Source of the DNA: Amoebidium appalachense
Lineage: Eukaryota; Ichthyosporea
NCBI GenBank assembly: GCA_963693365.1
Contig: CAVNZM010000015.1
Location: 5,642,001-5,706,000 of the forward strand
Direction: 5' to 3'
DNA: 64,000 bases
Part shown: one piece after another, positions 1 to 36,554 of the stretch
Numbering within the stretch: the stretch's first letter is position 1
How the letters are laid out: each line of letters begins with the position of its first letter
The notes under the pieces: model-generated
What the model was told of the DNA's origin: nothing
Database searches by the model: none
The model's input: the letters and a program-made list of their open reading frames with translations, nothing else
Made by a program: the position numbers and the translations under genes

Positions 1-1
1 C

Positions 2-1216
2 GACAGCAGGCCGCCACCCCTTGCCTATCCCCGCCCTCGGGCAGAGAACGAGTGGATCTTCAAGAGCGAAAATGCCCTGCAGGCAAGCCTGCACATGCAC
101 TCCCGCCTGCCAAACCCCCTTGATGTTGGGGGGGGCACGGCGGGGGGAGGGGGGTCCAAGACCGTGCATTTTGGCCCGAAGACGGAGCCTGTGCCTGCAT
201 GCGAGAAGGAGGGAGAGGGCTTTGCGTCTCCGGACAGCCACGGTGGTGAGGGGGAGGGGGAGGACGGGGACGGGCGCAAAGGTCGCAGCCGGAAGAATTC
301 ACGGGAGTTCAAACGGGACAAGCCGTGCACACATGCCGGGTGTGGGCGCAGCTACAGCACGGAGAATTCATTACGCAACCACATCCGCATCAAGCACGCA
401 TTTAGGCCCCGTCCACGCACTAAGAGCGCAGGTGGGGAGGCGCCCATAGCCCCCCTGCCTCCCCCCACACCCCGGGTGGCCTACAGTCCCATGGTCCGGG
501 CCGCCAGCTGTCCGGCGCTACCCGCAATGGCTATCGACCCGATTGGCCCGACCCGAAACCCCTTTGCCTCCGCTGGCCCTCCCCTACCCGCCCTTCCGGC
601 ACCCACCTCCCACCCCATGCCCACCGCTACTCCCACGACCTTTGTGCGCACACCCACAGTCACCACACAGCCCTACCAACTACCTACCACCAGTACTAGT
701 GTTGATTTCGGGTCGGCCGGTATTGGAGAACCTAATCGGGTCGGGCCGGTCTACGCGCTCGTTAAGAACCCTCGGGCGCTTGGCCCGGGTGTGCCTATGC
801 TTGTAGGTGACCCGCAGGCGCTTGAGGGGGGGCACGTGGCACACAGGCGGGCACAGGCACACCTGCAGCAGCTAAGTGCCCTGCAGGACCAGATCGAAGA
901 TGCCCCCCACCAGCAACAACACGTGGCCCAGATGCACGTGCACCGCCCCCCACACGTGCCCGTGCGCCGCCCCTCCGCCCCAACACCCGGAGCCATGTCG
1001 GCACCTAATTCGCAAAACTCCACGCCACCCTTTCCGGTTAATGTGGTTGGGACCGGTTCGAATCCGCTACCCGCGGGCCAGGGTATCCGGCCCGATGGGC
1101 TTCTGGGGTTGGATGACGTCATGGGGCTGATGGCCGGAGACATAAATATGGACGAGGCGGTGAGCCACATACTGGACGAGTTAAAGCACTTGGTGGGGGA
1201 CGGCAAGCCAACGTGA
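2..1216 (+). CDS. C2H2 zinc-finger protein, C-terminal exon (5' truncated by window edge)
   Basis: One frame is open from base 2 to a TGA at 1214-1216 (404 codons visible), and it has no ATG of its own near the edge, so this looks like the last exon of a longer gene. A single classical C2H2 finger is encoded at about 320-397: Cys-x4-Cys, then His-x4-His, within CTHAGCGRSYSTENSLRNH. A finger-like remnant lacking the Cys pair (WIFKSENALQASLHMH) precedes it near 50-100. Between them lies a Gly/Glu/Asp-rich stretch with basic KGRSRKNSREFKR. The rest is Pro/Ala/Gln-rich and low complexity, ending in an acidic helix-like tail (DDVMGLMAGDINMDEAVSHILDEL). A nucleic-acid-binding or transcription role is inferred from the finger. 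The subfamily is not recognisable. Convergent with the IQSEC-like gene on the other strand. Confidence 0.75.
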   Translation, partial: DSRPPPLAYPRPRAENEWIFKSENALQASLHMHSRLPNPLDVGGGTAGGGGSKTVHFGPKTEPVPACEKEGEGFASPDSHGGEGEGEDGDGRKGRSRKNSREFKRDKPCTHAGCGRSYSTENSLRNHIRIKHAFRPRPRTKSAGGEAPIAPLPPPTPRVAYSPMVRAASCPALPAMAIDPIGPTRNPFASAGPPLPALPAPTSHPMPTATPTTFVRTPTVTTQPYQLPTTSTSVDFGSAGIGEPNRVGPVYALVKNPRALGPGVPMLVGDPQALEGGHVAHRRAQAHLQQLSALQDQIEDAPHQQQHVAQMHVHRPPHVPVRRPSAPTPGAMSAPNSQNSTPPFPVNVVGTGSNPLPAGQGIRPDGLLGLDDVMGLMAGDINMDEAVSHILDELKHLVGDGKPT

Positions 1217-1515
1217 GATTCTATATATAGCATGGTTGTTAAAGAAAACGAATGTTGATTGATTTTAAGTTTACTTCTTTGCACATATGGTATAGTTAAA
1301 GCGGGTTGCAGGCCAACCGAGATGAAGCGTTTTTAAAGATTTAGCGCACTGATGCCAGCATGTACAGGCGTGTAGACAGATTAGCTCTCCCTATGGGGGC
1401 GGAACATGCACAGAAAATGATGAGCACGGTGCCTTTACGTGCACAGAATTCTAATGTGTAAAAACGGGTGCTAGCTGCAGAATATACATAATTATTTAAA
1501 CACGTGAATACGACG
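1217..1515. other. 3' flank of the zinc-finger gene
   Basis: AT-rich unique sequence after the stop. It presumably holds the 3' UTR. No clear AATAAA signal was seen and no coding potential on either strand. Confidence 0.4.
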
Positions 1516-1910
1516 TAGTGTACATACACAGTACACACACAAAACATGAATATGTGAATACGAGTACTGTGTACATACATAATACACACACAATACATGA
1601 ATATGTGAATACGAGCACTGTGTGCATACATAATACACACACAAAACATGAATATGTGAATACGAGCACTGTGTACATACATAATACACACACAAAACAT
1701 GAATATGTGAATACGAGCACTGTGTGCATACATAATACACACACAAAACATGAATATGTGAATACGAGCACTGTGTGCATACATAATACACACACAAAAC
1801 ATGAATATGTGAATACGAGCACTGTGTGCATACATAATACACACACACAACATGAATATGTGAATACGAGCACTGTGTGCATACATGAGAAACACGCAAA
1901 AAACATGAAT
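1516..1910. repeat. 60-bp minisatellite, about 6.5 units
   Basis: The unit carries TGTGAATACGAGCACTGTGT then GCATACATAATACACACACA and AAACATGAATA, and repeats every 60 bases with few changes (for example ACTGTGTACATAC versus ACTGTGTGCATAC). Because 60 is a multiple of three, it leaves several frames open on both strands. These are by-products, not genes. Confidence 0.9.
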
Positions 1911-2548
1911 ATGTGGCTACCGAGCTGGGTGCATATCACACACTGGCACAGATGACCAAATATAGTATCACGATCATAACGAACACCTAAGATCATTCCC
2001 AATCACTTGCCCTCTATATGCATGGCCACGTTTCCTTCCCTCCTCCCCTCCCTTCTTAATCCCCCCCCCCCCCCCCCCCCTCCTCCCCCCCCCGCCCCGG
2101 CGCCCGCCCGCCCACCCGTCCCCCACTCCACGCGCCTTCATGTGTGACAGTTACAGGAAGGCCATAAAAATTACATCCCGTTAACTTTTTCAAAGTCTTC
2201 CGCGTGTGCACACATGTTCTCTATTTCGACTCTAAATTCACTTTCTAAAGCTTTGACCCCGCCGGTGGAATGCGTAGCGAGTTCCGGGCAAGGCCTTGTG
2301 TTTTATGAGGTGAATGAATGGCTTTTTCATAATGCACCACATAGTATGTGCATACCGACATAGGCAATATGCGGCCCCATGCATATGAACATTTGGTAAA
2401 CGCATATCTAATTATCAGTCAGTCTGAGCCGCAGCACGTATAAGTAGCCTCTGAACGAGGAATTCGAAAGGTGCTCGAAAACAGTATTCTTACCTCCCAG
2501 CACAGTGACTCAGACAGGGAAACTGCACCGAACTGAGAGGGGGTGTGT

Positions 2549-2579
<31 letters not shown>

Positions 2580-2651
2580 GATAGAGAGCGAAATGCAGGT
2601 CGGGGCCACCGGATATCGATGGTGGTGGTGTACGTATGTGCCACGGTGTGT

Positions 2652-2682
<31 letters not shown>

Positions 2683-2988
2683 GGGGAGGGGGGGGGGATA
2701 AGGGGAATCACGGTAAGACAGAAAAAAAGGGATTCAGAATGTGGGCGCCCACATGCGCGCGCATAATTTTGTACCCGGGATTACCATATATTTGATATCC
2801 TGAGGCCGCAGTCTGTGAGTTTTTGTGAGCGTGTTTGTCTGCATGTGCATGCGTGGTTACTGTAGATAGTCGAGAAAGTAAGTGGTCATGAGCAACCAGT
2901 GATCATATTGCGGTCTCGGATATATGAGCTAGTAGGGGCGGAGAGAGGGAGGCCTCCTCCTCCTGGGGCTCAAGGACAACACACCCAC
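1911..2988. other. Convergent intergenic or terminal-intron region
   Basis: Contains a C-run at about 2060-2100 and two (GT)n(G)n tracts at about 2543-2580 and 2648-2698. The minus strand has GGTGCAG at about 2525 followed by GGGAG|GTAAGAA near 2493, which resembles a micro-exon, but its phase does not fit the upstream exon. The 3' end of the IQSEC-like gene should lie here or further left and was not located. Confidence 0.35.
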
Positions 2989-19252
<16,264 letters not shown>

Positions 19253-19285
19253 CTTAGAAGCGCAGGAGGAGGAATGGTCAGCCAT

Positions 19286-20257
19286 CTTTGTGTGCATGTG
19301 TGTGCGTGCACGTGTTTGAAGGCTATAGGTGCGGGTATACAGGTGTGTGTGTGTATGTCACATACACACACTCTGTCTCTCCTCTCTCTCTCTCTCTATC
19401 ACTCTTCCCAACTCCTTTATCCCTTTCTCTATGTTTGCTTTATTGTCTCTATCTTTCCCTCTGTGTGTGTAAATGTGATTTTGCGTGCACAACCTATGCT
19501 GCAATACATGAGTGTTTGCATCATCAGGCGTAACAGTTACGAATACCCATATCCACACCCAATGTTATGGCGTATTGGTTTTACACGACTAACCTTATAC
19601 TTGTGTCTATTTTACCCTAAGTACTAAGCACCAACTAAGAACTAAGGTACATATCCTATCTTGCAGTGTATTCTAACACTTTACTCTCCTTAAAGCTTTG
19701 CGTTCGACAAAAACAACGCAACGTAAAAGAGTTGTGTTTGTTTGCCTAAGGGAAAAAGCGCACTGCCACACTCAAGACTAAGAGAGAAGAGTCTTTCAAG
19801 AATGTGGCTTATGAGCCAGATAAAATAATAACCATAAAAGGCTATTTTGTAAGAACGCGTCAATCAAACTTGTGATGCTTACGTCACCTGGTCACGCCTC
19901 TGGCGGGGCGTGCGAAAAGTATTTTGAGCACAGATAAGATCACATGTCAGGAAAGAATAAAACACGTGCGCGTGTACAGACACGTGTGCAACCGCTAAAG
20001 GAGATGTTTCCATGGCATCAACTAGTTTTGCATGCGTGACTACTTAGTGACAAGCGCGAATGCACGTGTGCGTCAACCTTGCAGTGGTTGTGCTTGTTCA
20101 CGTGTCACACCTTTACGATATAAAGTTTGTGTGCCTTTGCGTTTCTTGGCTTTATTTTCTCCTTTGTTCTAAAACAATCCACAATTATTATTTCAATGCA
20201 GCAGCTTCTATGTCTTTTAAACTGGTAGTAACATTCGTGCTTGGTCCAGCCTGCACA

Positions 20258-20300
<43 letters not shown>

Positions 20301-20404
20301 TGGGGCGAAGGAACGATCGACAAAAGTACGAGAGGAGAACTGTTACATATATGAAACATCAAGAGAAAGTCAAAACAACCCGCTGAGAGAGACCGGCCCC
20401 CGAG

Positions 20405-20465
<61 letters not shown>

Positions 20466-20508
20466 ACACACAACGTGTACAGATATAAACGAGAAAGTGC
20501 ACTTCGCC
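19286..20508. other. Intergenic region between BCAS2 and the IQSEC-like gene
   Basis: Mostly AT-rich unique sequence (19480-20240), then two long C-runs (about 20259-20300 and 20406-20450) and a short (CA)n. The promoter and any 5' non-coding exon of the IQSEC-like gene should lie here. No further coding exon was recognised. Confidence 0.4.
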
Positions 20509-29799
<9,291 letters not shown>

Positions 29800-30560
29800 A
29801 CGAAGAATATATATCGAAAGACTGAATGGTCTCAAGCTTTAAGTGCATGGGAGCACGTCAGTATGCCGGTTGGCCTGAGGGGACCACCTAAGGGCCACTC
29901 AGGACTGTGAAGGACTCTTGGTGGTCAGGCCACCATGCCATGCATGGCGAAGCTGGCTTGTCATGGTTTACAAGGCTCACATGTGGCCAAGAAGGTGTGG
30001 AAGCACACGTTTGAATAACACGCGTAAGCGATATAAACACGCACGAATGTGTACCACACAGGCAGAGTACACACGCAAACTTGAGTGTGCACGGAGACAG
30101 ACCTTTGTGCATATGGATGCCGCACTCCACAATGTGCACCTGTAGGTAGATAGACGCTGATATCTTGACACGTCCTGGCTGTACCCTCGAGCCACCATAT
30201 CATAGAAACTATGGTCTTTTTTTAAAGGCAGGATCAGTAGCGCATCGTCTGCAAAAAAAAAAAAAAACACAGGTGAACCATTCATATGTTCAGAGAACAT
30301 CAGAATGACATTGAACCGGCGTTGTGCTTCACGGTTTTGGCGCGAACAGATCATGCACGGCAAAAGTTCGCCGCAAACCCTGAAACATTGCGCCCCGGAT
30401 ATTCATTTTCGACTCTCAAAAAGTCAGCTATTCAGGGCGATACATAATAGGATTACTGTATTTTTTTCTCCCGACTGGATTTACTCGACGGAAAGATATG
30501 CAAGTATGCACGGCATACTGAGAAGACAATAAAAACTTCACGAGTTATCCAGTAACAAGT
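29800..30560 (-). other. Unique sequence, possible decayed reverse-transcriptase remnant
   Basis: A minus-strand frame at about 30363-29977 contains FADDALLILPL, which resembles the FADD active-site box of non-LTR reverse transcriptases. It sits just after a T-run and has no further convincing homology. It may be a chance match beside the LINE at 30580. Confidence 0.25.
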
Positions 30561-30579
30561 GCATACTGAGATAATTTAC

Positions 30580-31455
30580 TCAATGTGACGACCAACAGAA
30601 TTCAACAAAAAGTCTAGTGTTCACATTGCCAGCTAGTGTAGCAGACACCCGTAGGGAAAGAGGTAAAACGCGACATAAAAACTCACACCTATCAACATGC
30701 TTGCGATTAAAAAGGTCAGCACAAAAGTGGCACCAGCGGCGATGAAAACAAGAATTACAGCGCCACTGCACAACTTCCCAGGCAAGATCAACATCAGAGC
30801 ACCATACAGACTTATCTACTAAGGGTGGTATCCATACGTACAGCAGGAGAAATGTATCCTGCCAAAGCTCCCAAAAAGCGATAATGATCAGTACGGTGTT
30901 GCCTAAGGAACATAACACATGCCGACTGAGTTTTACCTTTGATTTCTCTATCAGAACGAGAAAGAAACTTATACTGCGTATGGTAATAACGCGAAAAGGC
31001 AGAAAAAACAGGAAGAGAAAAGAAAGAGGGAGTGAGATAGTGAGAGGAAGAATCAGGTTGAAAGAGGGTAGGCTGAGGACATTCAGAAGTAGCGTTGGTG
31101 AATCGAGGGGGAAGGGGGATGGAGGGAGGGGGGGGAAAGAAAGCATAAAGAGGGTGACCATCAGGTAGCCTAACTAAATGAAAACAAAAACGAAGAGACA
31201 ATTCCTCCATACGACAAACAGCAGACGACAATCCAAACATACTGATTAAGGGAGGCACAAACCGAGTACGAAACAAAGTGCGCAGCGCAGTACCCTGAAA
31301 ATCGTCGAACTCTTTCAGCGCCATGGCCGCCTTGCGAGGTGGGGCGCAGGCCAATAGCGGAAGCCCACATTCGAAAGTCGGCCGTAAAAAAGTTTTATAG
31401 TAGAGAAGAAGGTTCGCAGGATGGATCACAGACTCCTGTTGAAACATATTTGACA
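30580..31455 (-). mobile_element. LINE (non-LTR retrotransposon), 3' part, split by the DIRS element
   Basis: Minus-strand frames encode the post-catalytic part of a LINE reverse transcriptase: IHPANLLLYYKTFLRPTFEC then GLPLLACAPPRKAAMALKEF. Near the end a Cys-rich finger (CHFCADLFNRKHVDRC) appears in a shifted frame. The same order is found in the LINE at 38126-39437, for example FEYGLPLLLCAPP and CHFCAEPFSRKHLDRC. Frame changes show it is no longer intact. Its 5' part continues at 36904, on the other side of the DIRS element. Confidence 0.8.
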
Positions 31456-31546
31456 CTCTATGAAAAACTACTCCGGGACGTGTGTTGCCTCTAGGGGGAC
31501 ATCCCCTTGGACGAAAGTGAACCTGCAATGGTTGTAAACCACGGCA
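31456..31546 (-). repeat. DIRS repeat B2 (91 bp), downstream terminus
   Basis: Identical to 32025-32115. Its outer end at 31456 abuts LINE sequence. Between B2 and A2 lie 129 bases with no gene. Confidence 0.92.
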
Positions 31547-31675
31547 AGCCCCCAGTCATCAATTTATTGATCCGTGAGGTCCATGTGCCCAAAAAACGGG
31601 GGAAGGCTTCGCCCCGTGAAAAAACAGCACGTATGTGTGGATCAATGGGGGTTGTGTGTGGGTGTAGGTGGGTGG

Positions 31676-32025
31676 GTGAAAAGGAATATATAGCTGTAAG
31701 GCTGTGGATGCTAAACACAGAAGATGTGTTTGTAGCTTGCTGATCTGCTAAAAACTGTCGTGCTTATATACCTAAGCCTACCGATCTGAACCAATCAAAA
31801 ATCGATCTAGTGATATGTGAAATCTGATCCGAGCCAATCATAACTCGGTCTAGTGATCTGTGGTATCTGATGTTTTGACTGGCTAATAGGTGCCCGTGTG
31901 CGGGCAGCCAACCGCTAACTGCTAAAACACGAAATGAAGCCTACATGGTTATGTTGGTATCGAACACCCATCCTACGTGTTTACCCAGAAAAATATTTAT
32001 GTCAATAATTTCCACAAATAAAACC
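31676..32025 (-). repeat. DIRS repeat A2 (about 350 bp)
   Basis: Second copy of the A repeat, joined directly to B1 at 32025. This B1-A2 junction is the template-like joint that in PAT elements reproduces the joined ends of the circular form. Confidence 0.92.
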
Positions 32026-32115
32026 TCTATGAAAAACTACTCCGGGACGTGTGTTGCCTCTAGGGGGACATCCCCTTGGACGAAAGTGAACCTGCAATGG
32101 TTGTAAACCACGGCA
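32025..32115 (-). repeat. DIRS repeat B1 (91 bp)
   Basis: CTCTATGAAAAACTACTCCG to AACCACGGCA, identical to 31456-31546. Confidence 0.92.
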
Positions 32116-32143
32116 CGAGAGCAGTATGCTTGCTCCAAAGGTT

Positions 32144-33343
32144 TCACTTAAGAATAGAGGCGAATACACGTGTGGTGGTGGCAGCAATGGAGGCCGGACG
32201 AAGTCGGGTATAGATCAGGAAGCAGTCGGAGGACCACCGGCCGAGTTGTTTGATCCGGGAGTCGTCGACCCCGGCCTCAGCCAGTGCTGTGGCCCCCCCG
32301 ATGCGGAGGCTGTGTCCGGCAAACCGGGAGGGTGAGAGGCCTGCCCGGGAGAGGAGGGCACGGAAATCGGCAGAGAAAGCACTCTTGGTGTAGGGGATGC
32401 CACCGAGACTGAAGAGGGGTTCGTCGGGTTGACCGGACGTTGTATCCAGGAACTGCCGGAGGAGATGGGCTGGGGAGAAGTGGGTGAGGGGCAGGGCAGC
32501 TAGGGTGACGTTGACACCTCGGGCCTGTACATCCGTCTTAGAGGTTGGCAGGTGGAGGGTGGCATGGGACAAAGTACCGGTGGGGGTGTAGCTGAAGGTC
32601 ACGTCCTTCCGTTTAACGTGACGGGACGGGTCGAAAGAAGTCAGGGTCTTGGAGGTAAATTCCCCTGAACGGAGGAGACCACAGAAACCGACGATGAGGG
32701 CCGTCCATAGCCGGAGATTGGCCGAGGAGGCCTTGGTGGGGCACTGGCCGTGGAGTAGGTGGAGGTGGGAGGGGAGGAGGGGTTCCCTGGTGGATGAGCG
32801 GGGTCGGATGTTGTGAGAAAGCTGCCATCGGCCTACCCCCCGTAGGAACCAGGCCAGAGACTTGTCGTGGGGGTAGGGAGCAGGGAGGCCCATGTCGAGG
32901 TGGAGCCTGGTGATGGCCGAATTGTAGCCGGTTAAGGAAGAGGCCTGTACCCCTCGTTGGGCACACCAGGCGAGAAAAAGTTGCACGGTGTGTGGGGAGG
33001 CCGGGAGGGAGGACCCGGAGGAGGATTGCAGCCGAGATGCCACACAGAAATCGATGAACACTTTTTGCACCCGGGAGTAAAAGGCCCGAGAGTCGAGGTT
33101 GAGACTCAGGGCCTGGCATTCCTGCAGGGTAGTGGTGGCTCGAAGCAGCTCGGCCGGAGCAAAGTGGGGGGCCAATCTGCCAGTGTTGCTCCGGAACGGG
33201 AGATCTGGGGGGGGGGGGGGGGGGGGGTTAGCCCAAGGGAAGGGATAGGAACTCGTGGACCCAGGAGGGGAAGGGGCAGGGCTCCGGTTGCAGGGAAGGT
33301 CGGAGTCGTCGGGCCCGGGGAAGTTGGTTACGAGAAATGGCAT
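32144..33343 (-). CDS. DIRS tyrosine recombinase (integrase)
   Basis: 399 codons from an ATG at 33343 to a stop at 32144-32146. All catalytic residues of the tyrosine-recombinase fold are visible: Arg in FCGLLRSGEF (about residue 225), Lys in TSKTD (269), His-x-x-Arg in GHSLRIGG (344-347), Trp in LGRWSS (370) and the nucleophile Tyr in FLIYTR (378). The N-terminal half has a core-binding-like helical region (QLFLAWCAQRGVQASSLTGY). It overlaps the end of the RT frame by 116 bases in another frame. A G-run (plus strand) at 33207-33227 codes a seven-Pro tract near residue 43, a possible slippage site. It would integrate the circular DNA copy. Confidence 0.93.
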   Translation of the reverse strand: MPFLVTNFPGPDDSDLPCNRSPAPSPPGSTSSYPFPWANPPPPPPPDLPFRSNTGRLAPHFAPAELLRATTTLQECQALSLNLDSRAFYSRVQKVFIDFCVASRLQSSSGSSLPASPHTVQLFLAWCAQRGVQASSLTGYNSAITRLHLDMGLPAPYPHDKSLAWFLRGVGRWQLSHNIRPRSSTREPLLPSHLHLLHGQCPTKASSANLRLWTALIVGFCGLLRSGEFTSKTLTSFDPSRHVKRKDVTFSYTPTGTLSHATLHLPTSKTDVQARGVNVTLAALPLTHFSPAHLLRQFLDTTSGQPDEPLFSLGGIPYTKSAFSADFRALLSRAGLSPSRFAGHSLRIGGATALAEAGVDDSRIKQLGRWSSDCFLIYTRLRPASIAATTTRVFASILK

Positions 33344-34911
33344 CGGCCAGATGGTTGAGGGGTCCTGGTAGGTAGGATGCCTGTAACGTAAATTGGTATT
33401 GCATTTCCATGCGGGTGATGAACCGAATAAGTTTGGCCATCACGGGGTGGGGGGAAGACCGGGAGTGCAGGTCGGACACAGCACCCGTGTTGTCGCATAA
33501 AATACGGACATGGTGGGTGGACCAGGAGGGGGCCCAGAGGGCCACGGCGGCTGCGATGGCCAGGAGTTCGATGACGGAAGAACCGAGTTTACCCTCATGA
33601 GCATAGAGGGCTTGGGTGGAGGGGGACCAGGGCATGAAGAACCATTGGTCGAGCCAGTGGCCACCTAGACCCACCGATCCGGCAGCATCAGTGGCCAGGG
33701 TGGTGTATGTGGGGGGTGTGATGAGGTGCACCCCATTCCATGATGTGAGGAACTGGTGCCATTCGGCTATGTCGGCCCGGGCGGCAGCAGTCAGTCGTAT
33801 GTGGTGGTGGCCGGCAAGGTGTGGGTGGGTCCGGAGAAGGGCCCATAGGCGCTGGGAGAAGGCCCTCCCGGGGGGAACCAGCTGGGCACACCAGGTGAGT
33901 TTGCCGAGGAGGGACTGGAGGTCCCGAATGGTGATGGTGGGCTTTGGGTGGGAAGTGAGGTCGAGTAGGTCCGAGAGCTTGGAAGCCGGGATTCGTGCCT
34001 CCATGGCGATGGAGTCGAATTCGATACCGATGAAGACGACACGGGTAGCCGGGCCCTGCATCTTGTCTTCGGAGATGGCAATGTGCAGCTCTCGGCAGAG
34101 TTGCAGAAAGGTGGATAGGTGACGTTGGCACTGCTGTTGTGTGGGGGCGACTATAATCCAGTCGTCTACGTAGTGGCGGATGAGGGTAATACCGTGCTGG
34201 TGTGCCAGCCACTGTAGGGTGGCCGCGATCCGTTCCCAGATGGCTGGGCTAGATTTCAGGCCGAAGGGCAGTCTGGTTTCAACGTAAAAATGCCCTTGCC
34301 ATTTGAATGCCATTAAGTGGTGGTCTTCCGGTCGGATGGGCATGTGCCGGAAGGCAGCCTGCACATCTGCCACGGCCATGTAGCAGCCGGGGCCTGCGTC
34401 GAGAATGAGTTGGGTGACATCCCGGGCGCGAATGTACTGAAGTTCGTCGGGGTAGGTGATGCTGTCATTGACACTGCTACCCCGGGGCCAGGAGAGGTGG
34501 TGGATTCGACGGTACTTGGGGGGGTTCCCTTTCTTGGTAACGGCGCCGATGGGGGAGGAACGGTGGACGGGAAATTCGTCAAAGAATTGGGCCGGGGAGA
34601 GGGGGCCGCGCAGGTGGCCGAGGGCGACTTCTTTGGCAATATCCACCGTGATAGCGGCAGCTGCCTCCGGGGTGGTGGGTAGGTTGGGGCCCACCCGAGA
34701 GGTGGAGGGGCCGCGATAGCCGATGTCGACGCCGAATTCGACATCGTGGAGGAGTTGTGCGGCGAATGGTTGGTCCGGGTAGGAGGCCAGCAGTTCCCGG
34801 AGGCGGGAGGTGTCAATGTGGTGCTGGGGCAGCGGGCGGGCCTCCGGGTCTGAGCCTCGGGGGAAGGGGGTGGTTAGCAAGGGTGGTGTACCCTTGGGGA
34901 GATCCCGGCAG

Positions 34912-34954
<43 letters not shown>

Positions 34955-35069
34955 CAGGGCCCCGGGGGGTTAGAGTAGGGCAGCTTGGCCCAAGTGAGGG
35001 TTGGCAGGGAGGGCAGCGGGGCCCTGTGCAGGGGAATGTGCCCGAGCACGCGGGGGTGTGGGCGGACAC
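33228..35069 (-). CDS. DIRS reverse transcriptase-RNase H
   Basis: 613 codons counted from 35069, but the first codon there is GTG and the frame stays open further upstream with no ATG before the RT domain. It may therefore be translated by readthrough, frameshift or splicing from gag. RT motifs: AVADVQAAFRHMPI (about 232-245), LPFGLKSSPAIWERI, and the active-site YVDD (300-303). RNase H: ATDAAGSVGLGGHW (Asp about 460), VIELLAI (Glu about 501), LCDNTGAVS (Asp about 525). A Pro-14 tract near residue 40 is coded by a 34-base G-run (plus strand) at 34917-34950. No internal stop. Catalytic residues intact. Confidence 0.93.
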
Positions 35070-35343
35070 AGCGGTAGAAGAAGGGGGGGAGGGAGTGCTA
35101 GGTGAGTGTAAGGGGGGGAGGCTCGTGGGATGGGGGGGGGGGGAGTAAAATTATGTGCAGTGGCCAGAATAAACGTCTTTGTATAGGGACATTTATTCTT
35201 GACGCGCGCGGGCGCCGTAGTTGGCCTGCGAAATTTTGTACTCAGCCCTATTGGCCCGTTCTCCCGAGCTCCGTTTTCCTGTACTCGTGTGTCCTAGCTC
35301 CGAACCCCTATGTTCTAGCTGTGTGTGTGGGTGTGAGCGTAGA

Positions 35344-36514
35344 CTAGGCATTGTGCTTGCAGTCTTTGCGGGGGTGTGTGCCAGAGCAGAGCGGGCACAC
35401 GTGGGAGAAGGGGCAGGGCTGCTTAGCGCAGGACCGACCGTTAATGTGGAAATTCCTGCAGTGCGTCGCGGGTAGATCCACGGGTCGGGCCGGTTTGGCC
35501 GGGCCGGGTTGCGGGCCAGGGCGGTTAGGGGTGTGACCCCCGCCGGGCTTGTGGGGCGGCTTAAAGCCGTCAAGACCACAGCCGGGCTTGGGGTACATGG
35601 GGCAGGCCGCGCTGGGGTGGTCGGGGGAAGCCACAGCGCTGACATGCGTCCTGGATGAGCAGGGTGGGTGGCAGGAGGAGATCCTGGTGGAGTTGGGCGA
35701 GCAGGTTGGGGCACTCGATCGGAGCCCGACCCTGCTGGTGGGCCACGGTGCGGGCGTATACGTCATAGTTGTGGATCTGGGCCCACGGGTATCGGGTGCT
35801 GAGGCGAGTGATGTGCTGAGTCCAAAGTACGTCTTTGTCCGTGGGAAGGCCGAGGTGGTGCTTGGCGGCCATGTAATGGGTCCAAGCTTGGATCCAAATG
35901 ACGAGTGAACGCAGGGGAACGGGTTTGTCTTGGCGAAAAGTCTCGATGCTGCCGTCGTCGGCCATGCGCAGATGCTGACCTTTCTTGGATGGGGCCAGGA
36001 GGGCGGCGGGGGTGAACTTATACAGGTCGACGAAACGATTGGCGCGCAAATCTGCCAGCACATCCGCGGGGGGAAGCGGGAGTGTGCCCGGCTGAATGTC
36101 GCCAGTGTTCTCACCTGTGATGGGGGGCGCGGGCAGGGCAGGCAGGTCAAGGTCAGGGCCGAGATGCAGCCCCGGGGAAACCTCCCCGGGTGTGGAGGGC
36201 GCGGCGGGGGGCGCGGGAGGGTCGCGGTTGGTGAGAGCAGCCAGGACGCCAGCCATCTGGGTGCTGATGGCGGTGAGGGCGGCCAGGACGGCGTCTTGAG
36301 AAGTCATCTGCGGGGACGGCGGGGCCTGAGGGGGGACTTCAGGGGTGGAGGGGAGAGTAGCCGGCGGGTCCGGGTCCGTGGTGGTATGGGCCGCTGGAGG
36401 CGCGTCAGTGTCCGCGGGAGCGTTGGTCAGCCTGTGGCGGAGGTCGCTGCGGGTCAGGCGCTTAGGTGCCGCGACAGGGGCGGCGGCTGAGGCCTGGCGC
36501 TTTTTCGGCGGCAT
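35344..36514 (-). CDS. DIRS gag-like protein, broken by a frameshift
   Basis: Starts at ATG 36514 (MPPKKRQASAAAPVAAPKRL), with a Pro/Ala-rich N-terminus and a helical core (LRSLVIWIQAWTHYMAAKHH) typical of DIRS capsid-like proteins. The first frame reaches a Cys-x2-Cys motif near 35640 and is lost within a C5 tract. The reading continues in the neighbouring frame with the rest of a Cys/His knuckle. It ends at 35344 after a second Cys-rich motif (CPLCSGTHPRKDC), so two zinc knuckles are likely. The break may be a real mutation, a sequencing error in the C-run or a programmed shift. The sequence alone cannot decide. Confidence 0.8.
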
Positions 36515-36554
36515 GCTGACCGGCGTAGGGAAAGATAGGGAGAATGAAAAGGAG

